Below are positions 63,734 to 64,000 of a stretch of 64,000 nucleotides of DNA, in pieces. The translations under genes and the position numbers were made by a program. Every line of letters begins with the position of its first letter. The first letter of the stretch is position 1. Source of the stretch: Methylopila capsulata (GTDB taxonomy: Bacteria; Pseudomonadota; Alphaproteobacteria; Rhizobiales; Methylopilaceae); the NCBI RefSeq assembly GCF_016907975.1, contig NZ_JAFBCY010000003.1, forward strand, positions 186,001 to 250,000. Reading direction: 5' to 3'. The notes under the pieces were generated by a model, which ran no database searches, was not told the origin of the DNA, and saw only the letters and a list, made by a program, of their open reading frames with translations.

Positions 63734-64000
63734 ATGTCGCCCGAGCTCGCCGCCCGCTTCGCAGCCCTGGTCTCAGCCCGCGACGTGCTGGACGCCGACG
63801 CCGCAAAACCCAAGCTCTCGGAGCCGCGCGGGCTCTACCGCGGCAAGGCGGCGCTCGTCCTCACGCCGCGCTCGACCGAGGAGGTCGCGGCCATCGTGCG
63901 GCTGGCGCATGAGACGGGCACGGTGGTGGTCCCCCAGGGCGGCAACACCGGCCTCGTCGGCGGCCAGACGCCGGACGGAAGCGGCGAGGCGATCCTGCTC
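63734..64000 (+). CDS. FAD-linked oxidase (D-2-hydroxyacid dehydrogenase type), 5' part
   Basis: The window ends after 89 codons. The visible part has YRGKAALVLTPRSTEEVAAI and the FAD-binding VVPQGGNTGLVGGQTPDGSG, typical of VAO/GlcD-type oxidases such as D-2-hydroxyglutarate or D-lactate dehydrogenases. The substrate-determining C-terminal domain lies outside. The start at 63734 has GGAGG 9-10 nt upstream. Confidence 0.88.
   Translation, partial: MSPELAARFAALVSARDVLDADAAKPKLSEPRGLYRGKAALVLTPRSTEEVAAIVRLAHETGTVVVPQGGNTGLVGGQTPDGSGEAILL

Overview
The window reads as chromosomal DNA of a GC-rich alphaproteobacterium, most likely of the order Hyphomicrobiales. Indicators are the divergent gstI/glnII pair, a rhizobial-type (ReAV) asparaginase, DUF2735, DUF2189 and RT0821/Lpp0805-type proteins, and palindromic intergenic repeats. 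The genus cannot be named from the sequence. No CRISPR array, rRNA gene, transposase or replication origin was seen. One tRNA gene, two gene remnants, one riboswitch and two likely sigma-54 promoters were found.

Region 1 (1-9375) is visibly less GC-rich than the rest and ends at a tRNA with a CAU anticodon, so it may be an island or accessory block. It holds an uncharacterised catabolic regulon: a RutA-like flavin monooxygenase, two similar flavin reductases, a CaiB-type CoA transferase, an atypical crotonase, an EamA exporter, an MHS-type symporter and a LysR regulator. The three transcription starts pointing into this regulon share a gap-free 51-bp element. The island edge carries decayed sulfite dehydrogenase genes (sorA/sorB remnants).

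Region 2 (9664-18147) is a betaine/choline-type cluster: a dimethylglycine-dehydrogenase-like oxidase, a binding protein, a ProV-like ATPase, a double-length ProW-like permease, a choline-kinase-like phosphotransferase and a DeoR regulator. A chemoreceptor follows. Region 3 (20080-30480) is mixed: an aminotransferase, an orphan MetN-like ATPase, two diguanylate cyclases, a CHASE3 protein, an SDR, a DUF2189 protein and a sorbosone-dehydrogenase-like lipoprotein.

Region 4 (30491-38390) is the most striking. A sigma-54 promoter motif sits against a guanidine-I (ykkC) riboswitch. Downstream are a three-gene ABC transporter, a ureohydrolase with the features of a Ni-dependent guanidine hydrolase (GdmH), a His-rich protein and a HupE/UreJ nickel permease. 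Divergent from them are ureE-ureF-ureG, with no urease structural genes in the window. Together they suggest nitrogen-starvation- and guanidine-controlled uptake of guanidine, hydrolysis to urea and ammonia, and a dedicated nickel supply.

Region 5 (38621-64000) is mainly housekeeping: MltB-like transglycosylase, topoisomerase IB, asparaginase, an SphA-like outer-membrane protein, a Tat repeat protein, TlyA, an rRNA/tRNA uracil methyltransferase, gstI/glnII, FabI, a DnaJ-type protein, PdxH, a GGDEF-EAL protein, CorA, XseB, an HDAC-like hydrolase, an acyl-CoA dehydrogenase, Sua5 and the start of an FAD-linked oxidase. Nitrogen scavenging recurs: guanidine, asparagine and a sigma-54-type glnII.
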